Below are positions 10,499 to 23,258 of a stretch of 64,000 nt of DNA, piece by piece. Both the position numbers and the translations under genes were made by a program. Every line of letters begins with the position of its first letter. Position 1 is the first letter of the stretch. Under the pieces are notes generated by a model, which saw only the letters and a program-made list of their open reading frames with translations, was not told the DNA's origin and did not search any database. The DNA lies in NCBI GenBank assembly GCA_033064195.1, contig JARBJD010000247.1, forward strand, positions 50,098 through 114,097, read 5' to 3'. This DNA is from Blattamonas nauphoetae. Lineage: Eukaryota; Preaxostyla; Oxymonadida.

Positions 10499-12262
10499 AT
10501 GAATCCCACCAACAGCCCCCAAGGATATCATCCTCCATCATCTCCTGGACGTTTTTCCTCCCTCCAAAACGATGATGAACAATCTGAGGTGAACGATAAA
10601 CTTGATAATCGAAAGAAAATCAGCCTACGTAACAGTAAACGTTCCCACGTAGGATATGATCACTTCTTTGAGGTGTCAAACTTCCCAATGGTCTGCTATC
10701 TCTGCCCATCGTAACGATCAATCACAATTCGCCTCAATTCTTCAGTACAACAACGATCAGTTGGCACAAATTATCACCGACTTGCAAGGTGAGGATTTGA
10801 AGAAAATTTCTCAAGCACTCGAAACCCTCCACAAGTCTAATCGTGAAACGTACCAATTATTCGTTACCCTCAACGGAATTGATGTTCTCATCCAATTCCT
10901 CGAAAAAATCCCACCTTTGAATGTGATTGTACGTTCTTTTTCTCATATCTTTGTCTAGAACCAAGTCTTGACAATCATCTGCAATCTCACAACACTCAAG
11001 GACTCGTCTCCGGATACCATCTTACTCGGTGGGTTTTTTGACTTTGTTCCTCAATATTTGTCGCTCAATAATGATGACACGTCAAATTCAGTTTGCTTTT
11101 GAATATCATTCACGCTATCAGACGATTTGGATTCTCGCCAACTTATCTTTACATTCAGAAGAGACACATACATATATTTGCTCTCACCCTTCTCTCTTGG
11201 ATTGTATTGCCCAATTTCTGGTTGTTGATCACTATGCCTTCCCCGCAGCGGCTTTTTTCTTTTTCGCAATCGTTCATAAGAAGCTTCCAGATCCGCAAAT
11301 ACTCAATTCTCTCTATCTCCATTCTTTGGAATGTATTACACAGCTCGCAAATGGTGATATCTTTAGATCTACTCGGTCCCTTACCAAAGCTCATGTCCAT
11401 CCACTCGAAGATCTTTTTAAAGCCCTCCGAACAATAGATATCCCATATTTTGCACTTGTCAATCTCGCGGAAACCAATTTTTTCAACATTTGCAGCTATT
11501 TTCTAAGCGATCCGCTCTTTTTCGACTGTAGCAGCTCGATTCTCCATTTCATCATGGCGACGACTTTTTATCCAGAAAACGATCCTCGCATACCAGTCAT
11601 TTTATGTGTCTGCCTCTTTTATTTTCTGAATTTGTCGTCGTCCCCTTATTTAGACTTTCCAGTCGACTTCGCTCGTCACAACCATCCTCCGTTTCCTCAA
11701 CACAATAATCGTCTCGAATCAAATTGGGTCGTTTAACGTATCACTCCGTCGTTGCATCGTCATCCTCACAAATCTTATTTTTGACTCAGCAGATCTGTCA
11801 AGAGATATCCTTAACTCCAACATTTTATCCACTGTCCTCTCTGTCGTTGAATTGTTGCCAATAGATACACTCACGGAACTTGTATTTCTTCTTCAGAATC
11901 TCTCTGCATCACCTCGTGAAATTGTCCAGTCTGCCATTAAATTCAATATTCCGAGATTTGTCCTCTCCTTCCTCCACGGTCTGACAGACTCCTCTGACAT
12001 GAGCAAATCTCTCTGGATACTCACTAATTTCTTGAGGAAAGATCAGACCGGTCTTGTGCTTCAACAAATCAAGGATCTCGACCTCATCTCATCCATCGAG
12101 AAGCTCAAAGAATCATACCAAAGCCAATGCAAATCTCATGCGACTATACTTCTCTTGGAATATCAGCGACGTGACCAAGCATTTCGTTTGAAAGCACAAA
12201 GACTTGAGTTGAGTCGCAGAGGCGAGATAATTCCAGATGCAGATGATCTCACCAATCAATGA
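10499..12262 (+). CDS. Importin-alpha-like ARM-repeat protein (five exons)
   Basis: Exons at 10499-10672, 10746-10928, 10959-11090, 11122-11595 and 11654-12262, separated by GT-AG introns of 73, 30, 31 and 58 nt, all phase 0. The product is about 523 residues, the usual size of importin-alpha, the adaptor that carries NLS cargo with importin-beta into the nucleus. The N-terminus has a basic stretch (RKKISLRNSKRS) in the place of the importin-beta-binding domain. Armadillo-type helices follow: QVLTIICNLTT, TIWILANLSLHSE, SLRRCIVILTNLIFDS and SKSLWILTNFLRKD, the last three being classic Trp/Asn ARM H3 helices. Stop is TGA. Divergence is considerable, so another ARM protein cannot be excluded. 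The exact 3' end of intron 1 is the least certain splice site. Confidence 0.75.
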
Positions 12263-12704
12263 AAAGGACGATTCTAGCTCGGAAAATGATGTATCATTGT
12301 CTTCAAATGCCCAAGAACTATTCAGCTTTCACATCCTACAACAAATCTAAGACTCTCCGTCGGTTTCTTCGGCCATTACGCTTGAATGAAGTTTTTCACG
12401 TTGATCGCACCCGAAACATGTTTTGTTCTATTTTTCAGGCTTGATTGTTCCATGCTCTGATTTCTCACAAAAGGACCGCTCTCCCAACTACCCACCAAAA
12501 ATCAGATCACGTTTGGCAGTTTAACAAAATGTTTTGAAAGAATGTGATGAAATGTCAGAAAAAGCGGGAAAATGAACCAAGAAAACGAAAAAAAAGTGAA
12601 GTGACAGTGTGAACCAATCATCCATGTGAAACATGATCAAACAACGTGAAAACTCTTGGTGACGATCTCGGCACTATTGATATTTCGACAATCAGACGTT
12701 CTCA
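12263..12704. other. Intergenic between convergent genes
   Basis: A convergent spacer. A 12259-12444 plus frame has no recognisable features. Nothing further supported. Confidence 0.5.
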
Positions 12705-15700
12705 TCACTTTTGGCTCTGGAAGACATCACTTTCCGGTTCTGGTTCGGGAGTTTCCGCAAATTCTTCCGTTCTTTTGGCTTTCGGAGTCCCTGAAGGATT
12801 TTCGTTTTCCATCCAGGTTTGTTCCTCAACATCAAAAGGGCCAATTTGTTCATCCAGGATTGGTTCATTATCAATACTTGAATTTTCAGAAGGTCTAAAT
12901 AATGTGCCCACATTTCTTCTCCTTTTGGGATTGTCTTTTGGAAATAGCACATCGAGTCCGGGGAGATATGCGGAATCGAGTCCATTCGGCAAACAAAGAA
13001 GCGTCGCCAGATCTTTCCACGAGAATTTGGCTTCGTTGAGACGTTTGACGAGGCGCTTCTGTTTGGCATTCAGGTCTGCTCTGAATCGTCGTGCATCCGA
13101 TCTGATGCGATCAACGTTATTGGGACTTAATCGTTTCCCTCCAACGTATTCGAACAGAAGGCGAAGCTCGGTATTGACGATTTCACTTTTACGGAGACCA
13201 CACGACAACACGAGTGATTGGTCGGATTGGGAGAGCATTTCATCGCGACTAAGGAATGCCTTCAGAGTCTTGGAAAGGTCGGTCAAGTTGTTTGATTCGA
13301 TCGACTTCTTCACATTGGTGATGTCCACATCATTCAGTGGTTCACTGGTAGTCACACATTTCAGCAGAATCGCTTCGTCTTCTGGGCTTAGTTCCAATCC
13401 AGTGATCGATGTTTTAACTGTCTCCTCCAATTTGGGGTTCACAGAACATAACAATGAAGCAATCTCTTTGCGTATGCTTGAGGTGAGTCTGGGCTTTCTG
13501 CTCACCAACGATAGAAGAGTACATCTGTCCCTGTCCAGAATATTCTCAGCTGACCGAATTGCTACCTCCAGAACGCGATCATCTTCGCTCACTTCATCCA
13601 GACTGCGATCATCTTCGCTCACTTCATCCAGATTGCGATCATCTTCGCTTCCTTCCTCCGACACTGCAACAAATTGGTCCAGAAAAGCAAGTGACGACAA
13701 ATCCTCCTTTTGCTTCTCTTCGAGACAAGATAGTGCCTTATTCCATCCGTCGATGTAAACCTTATCGTGATGGGTTTGATCGACAAGCAAAGTTAGTTTT
13801 TCTTTTTGAGCTGGTTTGAATTGGTTGCATTCGTTGATGAGAGATGTGAGACGTGTCTTTTCAGATTCTTCGATTGGTGCATGGATCAGAAGAATTGCAC
13901 TCCAGATCTCTCTCTCTTTCCGTTTGAATGTCGTTTTGAGTTGAGCGAGCAGTTTAGCCTGTTCCGTTTTACCTCGTGGTACTTCAATGATGAAGGGAAG
14001 CACATGTCGTCGAAGCAAACGAGGCAGCAGTGGATTCGTGATCGATCCTTCCACTACCAAGTTCACATCGGCGACACTGAGATCTGTTTCCTTTCCCAGA
14101 ATTCTGTGTTCAAGAACCTCCTTCAGACTGTCGGATGCGATGGATAAACTTGTCTGGAGACATTTCTTCATTGCATCGAGCTTCATAGGATGGGTCTGAG
14201 CAATCAATTTGAGAGATTCAATTGCACGACCCGTCTGTTGCTTTGGAGGAGCGAGAGAATCTACGAACGTCGTCAAAATGCTCAAGATGAGTGTCGGCGT
14301 TCCGCTCACAAATGAAACCAACGACTGGAGATCGTACATGGACAACGATTTCGAACTGAAGAACTGATTTTTAAGCGAGGTGAGTTCAGAAGAGGAGAGC
14401 AATGAAAATGCTTTTCTATCAGAGGCGATGAGTATTGTTTCAGCCTCCGTCAATGATTGTCCCTCATTGATGTGTTTGTCGATCGTGGATGAGCAGGTTT
14501 CTGTGAGTTGGCGCGATTCCCCGAATTTTTTGAAAGTCGGATTCTGCTGGACTTCAAGAGTGAGGATCCACCGGATCTCGAATGGAGTGAGAATCTGTCT
14601 TTTGCCGAGCAATAGAGTTCGATGTGGGAAAATGGTTATTGGGAGATGTATTTGAGCGAGCGGAACTCCTTTTGACTTCCACAGACCATCTGGATTCTCA
14701 TGAGGGGGATGGAGGGCACCCATTGACAACACTTCATCCCTCCAGTTGTCGCCGAATCCAATCATCTGTCCCTTTGTCCACACATCAACCAAGTTAACTG
14801 ACGTGCACAGATGACTGGTTGGGTTTTGAAATTCGTTCAAGACAACGGTGTGGGAATCTTCGATGGTGAATGCAGGGCCAGGCATGGGCGAGATGGTCGG
14901 CTGAGGTCGTTCAAGAGGGTTCGGTCTTCGTGGGAAGTATGTGAAAAAGTTGGGAATTGGATTAGAATAAGTGACCTTCCATGGGACTCTCTGCTTGTGT
15001 TCATTTGGGGTGGGATGGATTGGGAGATGAGATACGGTCTGTTCTCCGACACGCACCATCTCGATTTTCGTCATGTCAAACAGTTTCAGACCTTCGTGAG
15101 ATTGTGGGACATGTCCTTTTTGAGGATAGATAAAGCGGAGTTCAAAAAGTTCTGTCTGTCCCTCTTCAGAACCAGAATTGATATTTTGATCCCTTTGACG
15201 ACTCCATTTCAGGTTGAAAACGAACCGGTGATATAAGTCATCATCTGGTTGCGGTTGAGAGGGTTGAGGAATTGTAGGAGGGAGTTGGTTATATAGTTGG
15301 TTATCCACATTCTGCAGATTCTGTGCCTTCTCCATTTCAGGGTTTTCTGGAGACTTCTTAATGTGTTGGCAATGATGACTTGGGAAGAATTCTGTCAAGA
15401 TGCGCTTACAGAAGTAACATCGGAAGTGCTGTGGATTTGTATTGGGTTGAAGAGTTGAGATAGAATTCAGTAGTGATCGGCTGGTATGTGCGAGACGGAC
15501 TTCTGGGCTTTGCCGGGCGTGAGCATCCATAACCCAAATATTGCGTTTTGGGATGATAGATTCATCGTATTTTTCTTTGTCTTTCAGATTAAGTGTGTCA
15601 ACGAACGGTTGCTTCACAAAGAAGATGAATGGATGAATGTGTTGTTGGGTGAGCTTGTACACTGTCCCCAGAAGAGCCAGCCATAGAAACATCAGATTTA

Positions 15701-18458
15701 CGCCAGTTGGGCTGAGTGTGTGTTCGGCTGCGAGCGTTGATTGGATGAACATTACCGAGATGTCGTCGACTTTCAATTCATTCTGCTCTTTCTTGACAAC
15801 TTTGAAGAATAGTAAAACGGAGTCAAAACCAGCGTTGTTTCCGCCTATCGGTTTCAGATAGTACGTGAAGCACCTGGCATTTGATTTGGCTGGAGCCTTT
15901 TTTGTCCTTTTGTCTGGGGTATCTTCATTTGGGATTGAAGGAGTGATTGCAGACCTTTCCCAAGACAGTTTTGTCGATGATATATCCCAATGATTCATCG
16001 GCGCGGTGAAGAAGCGTTTCCAATTCTCCTGTAATGGTTTCATGTCCTCGAAAGAAATGCTGCTGATGTCTGGCAGAGATATCTTTCTCATGCTTTCTGA
16101 ATTTCGCAGGAAAACGTGCGACTCGTCAATCGGAGGTGGGAGTATTATGCCGTTAGGACGTGGTGTGTTGGAGAAAAGGTTCTTTGGAGAGATTAGATGA
16201 AACCCTCCAAGAATGGCATCCGAAACAAATGCATGAAAAACCGCTCCCCTCTGTTGGTTGAACTCTGGACTGGTGGAAAACGACGTGAGGGATTCGACGA
16301 AATGCGTGTACATCCCCTTGTTGAATGTGTGTAAGATGATCCTTCGAGCTAATTCCGTTGCAAACTCTGTGTGCCAGATGTGGCAGTCATATTGAGGGCA
16401 AGAGAAATGTATCATTTTGTGCGAGATCTTATCTTTGAACAGGTCCTCGGGGTTGATCATGTCGAATTGCTTGTCAGCTTTCCAGACACCTTCAATTGCG
16501 TTCTTGGCGAGTTCCGGGTTCAGGACAAAGCGTGGAACAAACGAAAAGAGTTCAACACTCTTCTTAATGTGTGTGATATCTTCTTCTGAAACGACTGTTG
16601 GTGCTTTCAACACTTCGAGAACCGCTGGTTGTGCATCCACTTGGCCGATAAGATCTGTTGGGTCTTCCAGGCCGATAAGATCTGTTGGGTCTTCCAGGGC
16701 GAGAAGATCTGTTAGGTCTTCCTTCCTGTTGAGAATATCTTGTTCTTCCTTCGTGTTTTGAATCGCTGGTTGTTCTTCCTTCGTGTTTTGAATCGCTGGT
16801 TGTTCTTCCTTCGTGTTTTCAATCGCTGGTTGTTCTTCCTTCGTGTTGAGAATCTCCGTTTGTGCTCCCATAGTGTTGAGAAGCGCTGCTTGCTCTTTAG
16901 GCGGATATTTCGGGACTGAATACTCGATAAGGTAGGTTCCATTCCTTTTTTGGTTGTTGTTGACTTCTTCCCACCTCGAACCCTTTGGGGATGTGAATAG
17001 TACATAGTTTTGATCTCGATACATCGGTGTTTGTTCAGAAAACATGATACTGAAAATAATCAAACAAAAATTCGACAAACTCATCAACGACGTGCCAGTG
17101 TTGTCCTTTGAGTAAGTTCTCGACTTTCAATGTGGCGATAGACGATCCGGCTCCAAGAATTGAATCCTTCTTGATCACTGAACCTGGGGCAATTCCTAAG
17201 TGAGTTGTGATTGGACGCTCCTTTGACAATACACATTTTGTCTTTGGGTGAGGGTACTTGAGAGAGACCTTTGAACCTTTCCGGAGTGTTGATCCAGCTT
17301 CCAGAACATAATCTCTGTTTATTGTCTCTTGTTGTCCGTAATGAGTGCGTTGGGGCTGTGTGCTCATTCGAATTTCTGTGCCATCATCATCGCGGAACAG
17401 TGAGAGTGTGTTTGCTGGATATTCAACGATTTTTGAATCTTTTGCAACGGTTGATCCCGACAACAAAATCATTTGCTCGTTCACATTGAGGTCTTCGGTG
17501 AGTTCTTTCTTGTTGCATATTAAGTGAAGCATGAGGGCCGATCCCGGCGCGAGCTTTGAACCACGATTCAGATTCGATTGCTGAAAGATGTAGATGTCCT
17601 TGAGGAGGATTCCTGTTTCGCCGATTTCCGCGGTGTCATGATTCACCAACAGACGGACGAAATACGGAAAGTGTTCCACACTTGGGACAGAGACATCCCC
17701 AAGATGCTCCCATTCGGTCGATGATGATGCGTCTTCAGGAATGTTTTGAGCGTCTGGGTGTTCGTAGACCTGTTCCACATTTTTTGTAGTACCAGGTTTG
17801 GTAGCCCCTTCCTTTAACGAGTACACCCCATATGTGTACAAGTACGATGCAGTAACAAAGTCGGCGAATCTCCCGTTGGGATCATCCATGGAAATTGTCG
17901 CCTCTCCTGTCTCTACTGTATTCTTAAGTTTAAAAACATAGGTTTGTTCCCCCTTCTTTATTGTCGAAACAGACTGAAGAGTTGGAATGAATTAAAGAGA
18001 ATACAAACCGCAACTCCAAAGCTCATCAACAATGTTATGAACGGAAATCGACTGGCTGATTTCCCCATTCCAGGAGTGCCGGTGATAATATGGAGAATTG
18101 GGCGTTTCAATTTTTCACCCAATTTCGTTCTATGATCTTCATATGTTTGCGAGTTGATGATCACATGGCCAAACAGAGAGAATGTTGAAGAACGAAACAA
18201 ATATTGTTCTAGAGGGCTTTTGTCGTTGAAACTTAGTGGTTGAGTCTGAAATGACCAATACAAGAGGTGGGACAAGTCTGAAAGTTGCTCATTGGGAAGT
18301 GGGCCGTCAAAATCAAGAAAGTCTGTTTGTTTAAGAACGCCAACACAGGAATCGATGACAACTTGAATCCTGTGAAGCAATGTTGATTCAAGATCTTCTA
18401 GAATCGGAGGAGCGGTTGAAGAGTTCGGCGGGAAATGTCTGCTGATGTTGTTTCCCAT
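12705..18458 (-). CDS. Crinkler/RHS-like multidomain NTPase (three exons)
   Basis: Exon 1 is 18458-18009, intron 18008-17974 (35 nt), exon 2 17973-17081, intron 17080-17050 (31 nt), exon 3 17049-12705; about 1,895 residues. Exon 1 holds a Walker A motif (GTPGMGKS, residues ~127-134) after a long leader, and splicing continues it into a beta-rich segment. The second junction rebuilds WHVVDDIMFSEQTP, followed by YVLFTSPKGSRW and YLIEYSVPKYPPKE. This order (GxPGxGKS, hDD/hDG, SSP, basic-aromatic-Pro) is that of the STAND-like NTPase of Crinkler effectors and trypanosomatid RHS proteins. A region near HFVESLTSFSTSPEFNQQRGAVFHAF matches the distal RHS helical domain in character. Later parts are novel: a CYFCKR...HHCQH zinc-binding-like cluster, then ~700 residues of unknown helical sequence. 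The N-terminus MGNNIS fits an N-myristoylation consensus. Domain assignment is by motif only. Confidence 0.7.
13575..13650. repeat. 30-bp coding tandem repeat (acidic)
   Basis: Two full units and one partial unit of a 30-bp repeat inside the Crinkler-like gene, encoding SEDDR-x-LDEV on the minus strand. Units are nearly identical, so copy number probably varies between alleles. Confidence 0.85.
16643..16862. repeat. Two adjacent coding minisatellites (27-bp and 30-bp units)
   Basis: In exon 3 of the Crinkler-like gene. About three 27-bp units encode LEDPTDLIG (16650-16725) and about four 30-bp units encode NTKEEQPAIQ (16735-16860). They sit directly after the NTPase part and form a flexible acidic linker. 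Near-identity of the units indicates recent slippage or recombination. Confidence 0.85.
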
Positions 18459-18574
18459 TTGAACGAAAAAGTGATACGATCAGACCCTTAATCAGAGTGA
18501 TCATCTGTACCAATGGTGGGGCAAACAATTCATCTATTCGATCGATTCTCTTCTTGAAAAAAATGATTTTTCCA

Positions 18575-20800
18575 GCTAGGCATGATACCTGTATGTATAG
18601 CTGTCTGGCCTGGTTTTTTGTGATGCCAAATGCCAAATTTCAGCCAGTATGGGATCGATCATATCATGCTTCTAGATAGGTCTTTAATCGCTATCTATAT
18701 GTGTGTAAACATGTTATGCTCTCGTTTTACTCCGAATTGAGTATTATTACTGGCTGAGACGGATGAGGGGGTGTTGAATGGAAAAGTTCAAAACAAATGG
18801 GGACTGAAGGTGAAATGAAAAGACAAAACTCCAGAGAAAGAAGAAAGTCGACAAATGAAGACAGATAAGGACTGATTGGAGAGAGATATCTCAAAGAAGA
18901 AGTTAAAAAATGGACTGTGAAAATGTTGTGTGATTTATGAACAAAGACCACATAGACAATGTATCTGGTTTGATCTTATCATCAAGATCGCTCTTTTATC
19001 ATGTATGAGGGGAGTTAAGTTCGTTGGAGCGACTTAAAGGAGAAATGGAACCAGTCATTGTCAGAAGGAGAGATGGAGTCTCTAAACCAAAATAATGTCT
19101 GAAAGAATGAAAGATACCGTTGGAAATACATCCATTTTGCGCGATCAACACGTTTTCGGATCATTTCGTTGTTTATTAGAATGATCCTGAGAATCAGAAT
19201 GCCATGAAAGAACTGGTGAGATACTTGGGCAAGAGTGACAACCAGAACCTGATCCGTGCTGACTTTCTCCTTTGGGGGCCGAATAATGCTTAAGGAGTTG
19301 TATTGGGCGTTGATACCTCAAATGTCACGGGGTGACATCGAAAGATCGATCGCTGAGAAGTGGATGAGAATGAGTGGTATTCCAATGGAAAGAACACTGA
19401 CATACAATGTAAAAATGAATGAAATTGAGAGAGGAACTAAAACAGCCTTTCCAAGAAGTGAGTCCTGATCAACCCATGATTCGAAAAAGACAACAGTGAA
19501 GAGGATCAGAAGGCAGAAATGATGATGAATGACCCTGTGAAACCGTGTTCCTGTCTTATTACCTTCACCAGAAACTCTGATTGTCATCTTTATCGTGTTT
19601 TCCAGTGATTTGAAAAAAGATCTCGTACCCATCATTGGTACCCCACAGGCTAGTGGCTGGCACGGTCTTTCTGGAAAAACAGGTAGGCCAGGCCAAGCCA
19701 GACAGCTATAGCCTGTATGGCATGGGTTTTCTCGATGTCAAATGCCAATGACCACTCTCAATGGGCTCGATCACATCTTCATCTTAGAAAGGTCCTAAAT
19801 CACACTCTATATGTGTATAAACATGTTATCAACTCATTTTACTCCGCATTGGGAAGTATTACTGGCAGAGACAGATGCGGTGGAGTTTTGAGAAAAAAAG
19901 TTAAAAACCAATGTAGTGAAAGCGACACGTCAAACCAAAACTCCAGAGGCGGAACACAATCGATAGAAGAAGACAGAGAAAGACGGTTTGGGGAGATGAA
20001 TCTCAAAGGAGAAGTCAAAAAAGTGTTGGTGAAAAGGTTCTGTGTCTTAGTAGTCTTGGGCAATATATCAATATACCTGGTTGAATTTTATCATTAAGAT
20101 CGCTCTTTCATCACGTCAGAGGGAATTTAGTTCGTTGGAGCGGTTGTAAGGAGAAATCGAGGCAGGTATTGTCTGAAGGGGGGATCTAGTCTCGAAACAA
20201 AAAGAATGACTGGAAAGAATGAAAAATACCGTTGGAAATACATGACTTTTGCGTGCTTTACTGGTCTTCTGTTCAGATCGTTGTCTCTTGGCACGATCGA
20301 GAGACCCAGAGGGACATGAATGAACCAGCAAAATAACTGAGCAAGATTGATGAATAAACCTGTTTCTGGCGGAGTTTGTCGCTTACTAGGACATATTTGT
20401 GCAAGAGGAGTTGCTTCGGGCTTTGACACTTAACTTGTCAAGAGATGACAATGGACCTGTCGCCAGGGATCGGCGAGCGTCTGTGAGACCCTTAACCTGG
20501 TGCTATCTGTTCACTTCTCAATCATTTAATTCTGGATCTATTCGATCGTTGCTAACGTGCAAATGGTTCAAAAAGGTTATAAACTGTCTGCAATTAACTT
20601 ATGAAGTCCATTTTTCTCTCTTCATCCCACATCTCATCATGACAATTGTCGTGAACTCGATCTTCTTGTATTTTCCTTTATAATCCTTTTCATTTTGAGT
20701 TTCTTCAATTACGAAGGATTTTTTTTCTATTTTGGAAATTCAATTCTGATTTTTCTCGTTTTAGGAATGGTTGGAAGAAGAACGTCTCTTCTCCAGTGAG
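18575..20800. repeat. Degenerate 1.1-kb tandem duplication
   Basis: Two copies of a ~1,112-bp unit. Matching landmarks include a CTGTCTGGCCTGG/GCCAGACAGCTATAGC start (near 18590 and 19690), GATGCCAAATGCCA versus GATGTCAAATGCCA, TATATGTGTGTAAACATG versus TATATGTGTATAAACATG (18700, 19810), AAGATCGCTCTTTTATCA versus AAGATCGCTCTTTCATCA (18984, 20097), and ATACCGTTGGAAATACAT (19116, 20228). No shared reading frame is convincing. Identity looks about 70-80%, so the duplication is old. Confidence 0.75.
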
Positions 20801-23258
20801 GATACAGAAACGAAAATTCAAAATTGTGTGGTGAACCTTATGAAAGGGTAAAAAAATTCTAGTCATCGTTTGGGGTGAAAGAAACGAATGGATGTAGTTG
20901 GGTGAGATGGTGGGATAAATTGGGAGGATGATCTTGCGAGGAGACTAGGGGATTTGAGATGGGGAAAAGATGGGATGTTGTGAATGATTCCAATTGAACA
21001 ATGTGGAAGAGGGAGAAAATGACCGTGAAGAGAGAGGTTACGAGAATAAGTTGGAGGCCTGAAGATCAAGAAAGATACGTCCAATAGTAATGAATGTCGA
21101 AAAATGAAAGAAAAATATATCTGAATTGAAGAAAGTCAAGATGAAAATGATAATTAAAGACAATAAAAGGAGATCGAATACACGACGATTGTGTTGATGA
21201 AATTAGGGATGAAGAGAGGATGATGGATTTCATAAGTGCAAGACAGACCGTTGATCTCCTGTTTGGACCATTCACATGGAAGCAACAAACATAAATAACC
21301 AGAATAAAGGTGAGGTTATCGATCTTTGAACACCTGGTTAAGGGTTTCACAGACGGCCATAATTCCCTGCCTGTCGCAACAAGAACCCATAGTTGCATGA
21401 CAGATCCTCCTGTCGCTAATTCGATTTCGCAGTTTCTTTCACGACACCCTTTTTTCACTTACGACACACTTGTTTCACAACTCTGCGAACCTGTTCGAAA
21501 GAAAAAAATTATGGGTGTTTGATCAAGTCGTTCCGGTCATCCATTGCGAATCAACGATTCTCCTGCTTCGTAGTTAATCATGCCGAAGAGGGAAAGGCCA
21601 TCGACAGCGGAACGAGCGCTCCAACTCGCCAACGAGCGCAACCAACGCAACCTTCAGATTGAGAACCGACTATTGGTCCAGCATCAGCGCGAATTGCGAG
21701 ATACACCTCCATTACTCCAAAAACTGAAGCAGGACCATCCAACCGATCGAGAACTCGCTCAAGAAAGTTTGTCGTCCCACTACCGAATCGGATCATGACA
21801 CCATATCGGATATCGTCTCAAAGAATCCGATCCTTCTCGTCTTGAATGAAAATGAAGGTGTCGAAACGAGCCGTCACGATCGTATACGAAGACGAGCGAT
21901 GAATCAGTAAATTGACGAAGAGAAGGAATGAAAGGAATTATCCAGCTGATATTTGCTGAAAACCCTGATTTCTCCTATCCAATGGGTCGTTTGAAAGCAG
22001 CAGGCTGGGTACGCAAGCATTGCACAGGTGGCCACAACTTCTGGACCAAAGACACAGATTGAACAGTGTGACATTTCACCTCGCTTTAATGCATGAGTTA
22101 CACTGTTTCTCGTCTTTTCTGTACAGATTTGTGGAGACAGCAACTGTGACTGATCGTACAAGTTCATCCGAGAACCTGGCCAAGAACTCAAGCCGGATGA
22201 GCATAAATTGACGTACCAGGAAGCTTGGAACGGATTTAAACAGTCCATATTTCCTTTTGATTAATATTTATCCTACTCTTTCCTCTTGATATTGCGTCAC
22301 AGATCGGACACACAAACAGTTCCTCCACACACTGCTATCCATCGATGTCATGTCATTACAAGGTGGTGTGATGACGTGGATGATGCTGCCGCAGAAATTT
22401 GCTGCTTCCAACCGATCTGGGTTCCAGGGGAACTCAAACCACATCCAAATCCTCTCATCCGTCCTCAATTTTGCATCAGATTCCACGATCATGATTCGAT
22501 TGGACTTTAAGGACGACATAACAGTGGATTTGTTCTGATCGGCATTCAGTCATTCTATCATCCAAGCTTCACAACGAATCAAAAGGATCAGCTCATTGAC
22601 AACAATCTGAACAGGCTGGCACACACGTGAAAGATTGAAGAAACAGATTGATCTTCCATTCATTGAAGATGCATGAAATGGTGGAGGAAACAAGAGGCCG
22701 AAGAACAGTTCTCCAGCCTCTCATGAAGATGTTTTCCCTGAAACTCTGAAATGTCTCCAATATCGAATTGGTCTCCAACAAACAGAACAATACGGTGCTA
22801 TTAACAAAATATTTGGAACCTTCGCCTGTTTACTCAACATTGACGAAGTTAGATGGACGCTTCACAACAAATCGCTCTCTACCAACCGTCATTGAACGAA
22901 AATACCAGGGATAGAATTCAACCGATCAGGCAGCAGAAGTCATTATCAAAGACCTCCAAAAAGCTCGTTAGAAGGAAGCTCAGAAGTAGTCGAAGGGAGA
23001 CGAACAAATCAACCATGATCTGACGGTTTATCATTGGATCGCACTGAGCACAACACACAGTGTGATTCATAATCAAATTGAAGTTGTCACAAAACACCTC
23101 AACTCCGGAAGTTCACATACTGAGCTGACAGCGATGAAAGAAAAAACGACGACCACATTCCTCGAAGGACTGCATTAATACACTGTCAAACGCAAGAACA
23201 TTCCTCAAACAATCGATCTGACCTCTTCACAACGTCTTGAATATCATTCTGAAGTGTA
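20801..23258. other. No intact gene; decayed coding traces
   Basis: 20450-20500 and 21320-21380 share an inverted match of about 40 bp around CACCTGGTTAAGGGTTTCAC. 21580-21798 plus is a short helical Arg/Gln/Glu-rich frame with higher GC, possibly a gene fragment. 21930-23250 has coding-like pieces broken by many stops, perhaps upstream remnants of the tRNA-synthetase pseudogene that follows. No intact gene seen. Confidence 0.4.
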
